Positions 60,478 through 64,000 of a stretch of DNA of 64,000 bases are shown here, piece by piece. Numbering within the stretch: position 1 is the stretch's first letter; every line of letters begins with the position of its first letter. Origin of the DNA: Desmodus rotundus (taxonomy: Eukaryota; Chordata; Mammalia; Chiroptera; Phyllostomidae). The notes under the pieces were generated by a model. The model ran no database searches. It was not told the origin of the DNA and was given only the letters and a program-made list of their open reading frames with translations. Position numbers and translations under genes: made by a program. The stretch is taken from assembly GCF_022682495.2 (NCBI RefSeq), contig NC_071391.1, forward strand, positions 14,607,680-14,671,679. Direction: 5' to 3'.

Positions 60478-60949
60478 CTGGGGTCGGGAAGGCGGGACCG
60501 GCACAGGAAAAGGATCAAAGAGACAGGGAAAGAGGGGTGAGTGTCAGAGAGGGCAATGGGGGGTCCGCGGAGTCTGGTTACCCTCTCTGCCATCCCCAGA
60601 GGAAGCGCTTGAGAACACAGACAACAAAAACAGCTGTAGCCTGGCCAAGAGGAAATGCCATTTCTATCCCGGGCTGGTCCTGGGGACGACTGGAGCCACC
60701 AGCCCCATGGGGTCAGGGGCCAGGGGCAGCTCAGGCCAGGAGGCAGAACTGAACAGCACAGTCTAGACCCCAAAATCAAAGGGCAAAGGGTACGAGGAAC
60801 CCGCAGGAGCCTCCGCACAAAACTCTGCAGTAGGGAGCAGGGGAGGGACCGACTCAAGTCCAGCTGGGGCCAAGGGGCGCGGGCTAATGAAATCGGCCCT
60901 CAGTGCCTCGCGGTGAACCCCTAGCCCAGGGGCTGCCAGGGAATGCAGC

Positions 60950-62100
60950 CAGGCCCGCTTGGCCAGCTCAGAGCAGGTACAGGCGGAGCCTGGGGGTCCT
61001 GGGGTGGGCTGGCCCCGACTCCAAGCCCCACCCCGCTCTATCTAGGGGAAGTCTCCCCAGTCGCCGCTTACCGCCCTCCTCCACCACTGCGCCGGGCTTC
61101 AATCCCTCCCTCGGCACCCCAGGGTCCTCATGCCAAGCCCGGGGACACTCTTCGGGCCAGGCCGGGGAAGCGTGCAGCTCGGGCTGGGACCGCGCTGGCC
61201 CCGGGACTGGGCGAGCAGCGTGTGTGACTCACTACCCGGGGCCCCGCTGGCCACACCCCTGCTCCTCGGCTAATCAGCCCCCTGCTCCCCACCGGGGCCC
61301 CAAAGCCAGCGGCGGCAGGGAGGGGTGTGAGGAAACATGACGGCCTGCCCCCTCCTCCGAGCCGGCGGGGACTGGGGTGGGGGGGCGGCGGCGCGGAAAG
61401 GGCGGGGGCTGCCCGAACCGGGCCGAGCTACCCCGCTTTAGCCGGGGAGCCGCAGGTCGTCCCGTCCGCGTGTCGGGCGGGGAAAGTGTGAGACACCGCG
61501 ATCAGGCCGGGGCGGCGCACGGGGCGGACGCGGGGGCGACGCGGGCGGCCGTGGAGGGCGCGGGCTGGCTCTTTCCCTGTCACCAACCTTCCCGGCGGGG
61601 CGCTCCCTGCCCGGCCCGGCCGGGCCCGGCCCTGCCCAGCCCAGCGCCCGCCCCCCGCCCGCTCGGCCCGGCATTCCTTGCGGGGGCATGTGGCTTCTTG
61701 CCGGCCCCAGGGGCACGCAGTTGGCTGGCGGCCGGGAGGGGGGCGCGCGGGGAGCGGGAGGAAGCGAGAGCCCGGGAGGGGCGGCGGGAGGGGGCCCCCT
61801 GGGAGGAATTCCAGCCCCTCTCGCGGGCTCTGCCCCCACGCGGGCCTGGGGGCGCCGGGCGGGCGTCTGGTGCGGGTGATAGCGCAGGGGAGGCCGGGCC
61901 CTGTGGCACCGCGGGTGGTGGTGCAGGTCTGTGAAATGCGCGAGCAGCTCGAGGAAGCGCTCCCGCTGCGGAGCGGCCTGCTGCGCCACCAGAGCCGCCA
62001 CTGCCACTCAACTCGCCGGCAGCGCACCGCCCGCCTGCCCCCCTTCCCCACCCGCGCGGCCTAGGGTGCGGGCCGGGCGCCTGCAGCTCGCCTGCCTCCC
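60950..62100 (-). promoter_or_regulatory. CpG island, probable PRDM11 promoter and non-coding first exon
   Basis: Dense CpG and very high GC, strongest at about 61340-62060, lying 0.5-1.6 kb upstream of the PRDM11 start codon and without any repeat. GC-box-like GGGCGG motifs occur on both strands. Open frames of 100-200 codons on both strands are a by-product of the few stop codons in such DNA. The transcription start and the donor of the non-coding exon were not resolved. Confidence 0.75.
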
Positions 62101-62509
62101 GCCACCCGTGCCTACGATCTCATGGCCTACGGATAGACCCCCGCCTCCCGTGAGAGGCAGGAACCTAGGGGCTGGAAGGTGTCAAGTGAGTCGCCCAGGG
62201 ACAAGCAGCCCATTCCTGGTGGCGTGTGTACTGGAGCCTGGGGCCCTCTCTGAGTAAATTGGAAACAGGACCCCCAAACTCAAGCGTGAGGTTTGAGGTC
62301 TGGTTTTGCTCCATGTCATACCCTCTGCCAGGTCCCCTTACAGAGGGCCCACTGGGATCACCCGGGGGTGCGTCCAGGCCTCAACACACTTGTCCAGCTG
62401 CCAGGGGGGGACAAGAACCAACGCATGTGGAAGGGCTCACTGAACACCCCTGCCCGGAGGCGCTCTCACTCGGGTGACAACAGGCACACACAAACATCCC
62501 GGGGCAGTT

Positions 62510-63060
62510 GTGTCTGGTGGTCAGGAGCCTGGGCTCCAGAGCAGCAGCGCTGGAATTCAAATCTCACTGATCAGCTACGTGCCCCTGGGCAGGTGTGACG
62601 GACTGAATGCTCACACCCGCCCTCCCCCAATCATATGCTGGTGCCCCAAACCCCATGTGCCTGTATTTGGAGACAGGGTCTGCCAGGACATGATACGAGT
62701 TAAATGATGTCCTAAGGGCGGGGCCCAGATCCAATAGGGCTGCTGCCCTTGCGATATAAGGGGACAAGAGACACAAGCTTGCTCTCTCCACCAGGCGGAA
62801 ACAGTGGGAAGGCAGCAGTCTGCAAGCCGGGAAGAGAGGCTTCACCAGGAATAGAGTTAGTCAGCACCTTGATCTTGGGCTTCCCAGCCTCCAGAACTGG
62901 GAGAACTAAGTGTCTTGTTTAAGCCACCCAGTCTGTGGCGTTTTGTTAGGGCGGCTGAGCTAACTAAGACAGCAGGTTACCTAACCTCTGTGTTCCGACT
63001 TCTTCACAAGGAGAATGTGGCTGAGATGAGATTCTATCTAATCGTACAGATAGACGGGCT
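62510..63060 (+). repeat. MIR SINE split by an LTR
   Basis: The left part 'gtctggtggtcaggagcctg ... cgtgcccctgggcagg' stops at 62593 and the right part continues at 62972 with 'gcaggttacctaacctctgt', exactly as in the MIR consensus. Confidence 0.75.
62594..62971 (+). repeat. Solo MaLR (MST/MLT1-like) LTR
   Basis: 378 bp from TGTGACGGACTGAATG to CTAACTAAGACA, starting TG and ending CA, with 'ccttgatcttgggcttccca' and 'gcctccagaactgggagaac' near its end. The perfect 5-bp duplication GCAGG at 62589-62593 and 62972-62976 marks a clean insertion. No internal retroviral genes remain. Confidence 0.9.
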
Positions 63061-63229
63061 GTACTACACCGGGATGAGGTGGAAGGGAGTGAGGCACAAT
63101 CTGAGCAATCCCTCGGAAGAAGGCCATTCGGGAACGGGGACATGAGGGACCTCGTGGCGTTGGGGAGGCTTCGAATTCTCTCCACTGGATTGGCTTTGTC
63201 GTTGTCGTCGTTGTTTTAATCAGTCATTT

Positions 63230-64000
63230 GCACACTCTGGCACCATATTAGACACACTGCTTGGGACCACTTTACATTGGACTTCCCTGCTTTGGCCCTT
63301 CTGCCCTCCTCCGCCAGCCTCACCTGTAAACCATGCAACCTGTTCACCATGGGGCCCGTGAACTTGCTGTGTCCTCCACCTGTACCCACATGGAAACTCC
63401 TACCCCAACCTTTAGCTCTTGCTGTTCCCCCTCCATAATACCCTGTCCAGCCCCATCGCCCTTCCCTCATGGCACTTGTCACACTTAGAATGGCCATTCA
63501 TTAGCCTGATTGTTTGATTAATATCTGTTTCCCATAGTAGATCATAAGCTCCCAAGGGCAAGGTGCAGGCCCTTTTGCTCACCATTGATTGCCAGCACCT
63601 GTAACAATGCCTGACAGCAGGGTGGAACTAGCAAAGACAAGCAAGGTGCCAGGGCATCAACTGGAAGGGCACCCACTCTCAGAGCCATGCACTTGCAAGA
63701 ACAGCACCCATGGGTGGGGTGACTGCCTTCTTAAGTTTTGCACCCTGGGGGCCTTGCTTGCCTTGCCCTGGTCTCAGCCTTGCCTAGCACATAGCACATT
63801 CCCAGTAAATATTTCCCAAATGACCCATGTCATAATTCACCGCCCCCTCCTCTAATATATATGTCCTGCTGGCCCCGTTGAGAATGTCAGCTCTAAAAGA
63901 GCTGAGAAGGGGAGACATGGGGGGGGGGGGCGGGGTATTGTTTTGAATCCTCTTCTTAAGGTGCTCTCTCAGTGATTTCTGCCAGGCAAGAGGGGGTGGG
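63230..64000. other. Flanking intergenic sequence
   Basis: L2-like phrases ('gcaaggtgcaggcccttttg', 'cagtaaatatttcccaaatg') between about 63370 and 63820 and a G run at about 63919-63930. No exon is supported on either strand. Confidence 0.5.

Noticed and set aside
61377..62064. Several 100-207-codon frames on both strands in the CpG island
   Set aside because: Very GC-rich DNA has few stop codons; the products are Pro/Arg/Gly/Ala-rich with no domain.

Overview
The window is nuclear DNA from a placental mammal, almost certainly a bat. Genes are split into small exons with GT-AG junctions, most of the sequence is introns and old interspersed repeats (MIR, L2, L1, hAT elements, MaLR LTRs), and three copies of the tRNA-derived VES SINE, which is typical of yangochiropteran bats, lie near 7.1, 44.1 and 52.2 kb. 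The gene order (SYT13 and PRDM11, tail to tail) matches human 11p11.2.

Left end (1-2675, plus strand): the last two coding exons of SYT13, a synaptotagmin, ending in its C2B domain and the stop codon. From 2676 to about 10.2 kb lie its 3' UTR and intergenic DNA with one VES SINE and an old LINE fragment.

From 60.5 kb down to 16.8 kb on the minus strand lies PRDM11. Seven coding exons could be placed with exact splice sites. They join without a frame break into a predicted 1,178-residue protein: a Cys/His zinc knuckle, a PR (SET-related) domain, a linker with a nuclear signal and a Cys-pair coiled coil, and then a single 2.2-kb exon that encodes a TTF/BED-like zinc finger and a domesticated hAT transposase. 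If the sixth exon is not spliced but read through, a shorter protein of 489 residues results. A CpG island at about 61-62.1 kb is the likely promoter. About 6.6 kb of repeat-poor sequence below the stop codon (10.2-16.8 kb) is the likely 3' UTR.

Nested in PRDM11's 14.6-kb intron, on the same strand, are two exons (35097-35565 and 31637-32190) that join in frame into a MYPOP-like Myb/SANT DNA-binding protein with a C-terminal helix and a basic tail. Its first exon and start codon were not found. The locus thus carries two genes built from DNA-transposon proteins, one inside the other.

Repeats record the order of insertions: a LINE-like repeat hit by a hAT element that was then hit by a VES SINE (about 51.2-52.6 kb), and a MIR hit by a solo MaLR LTR with a perfect 5-bp target duplication (62.5-63.1 kb). 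A 24-bp perfect inverted repeat at 45.56 kb is unexplained. No tRNA or rRNA gene, CRISPR array or intact mobile element was seen.
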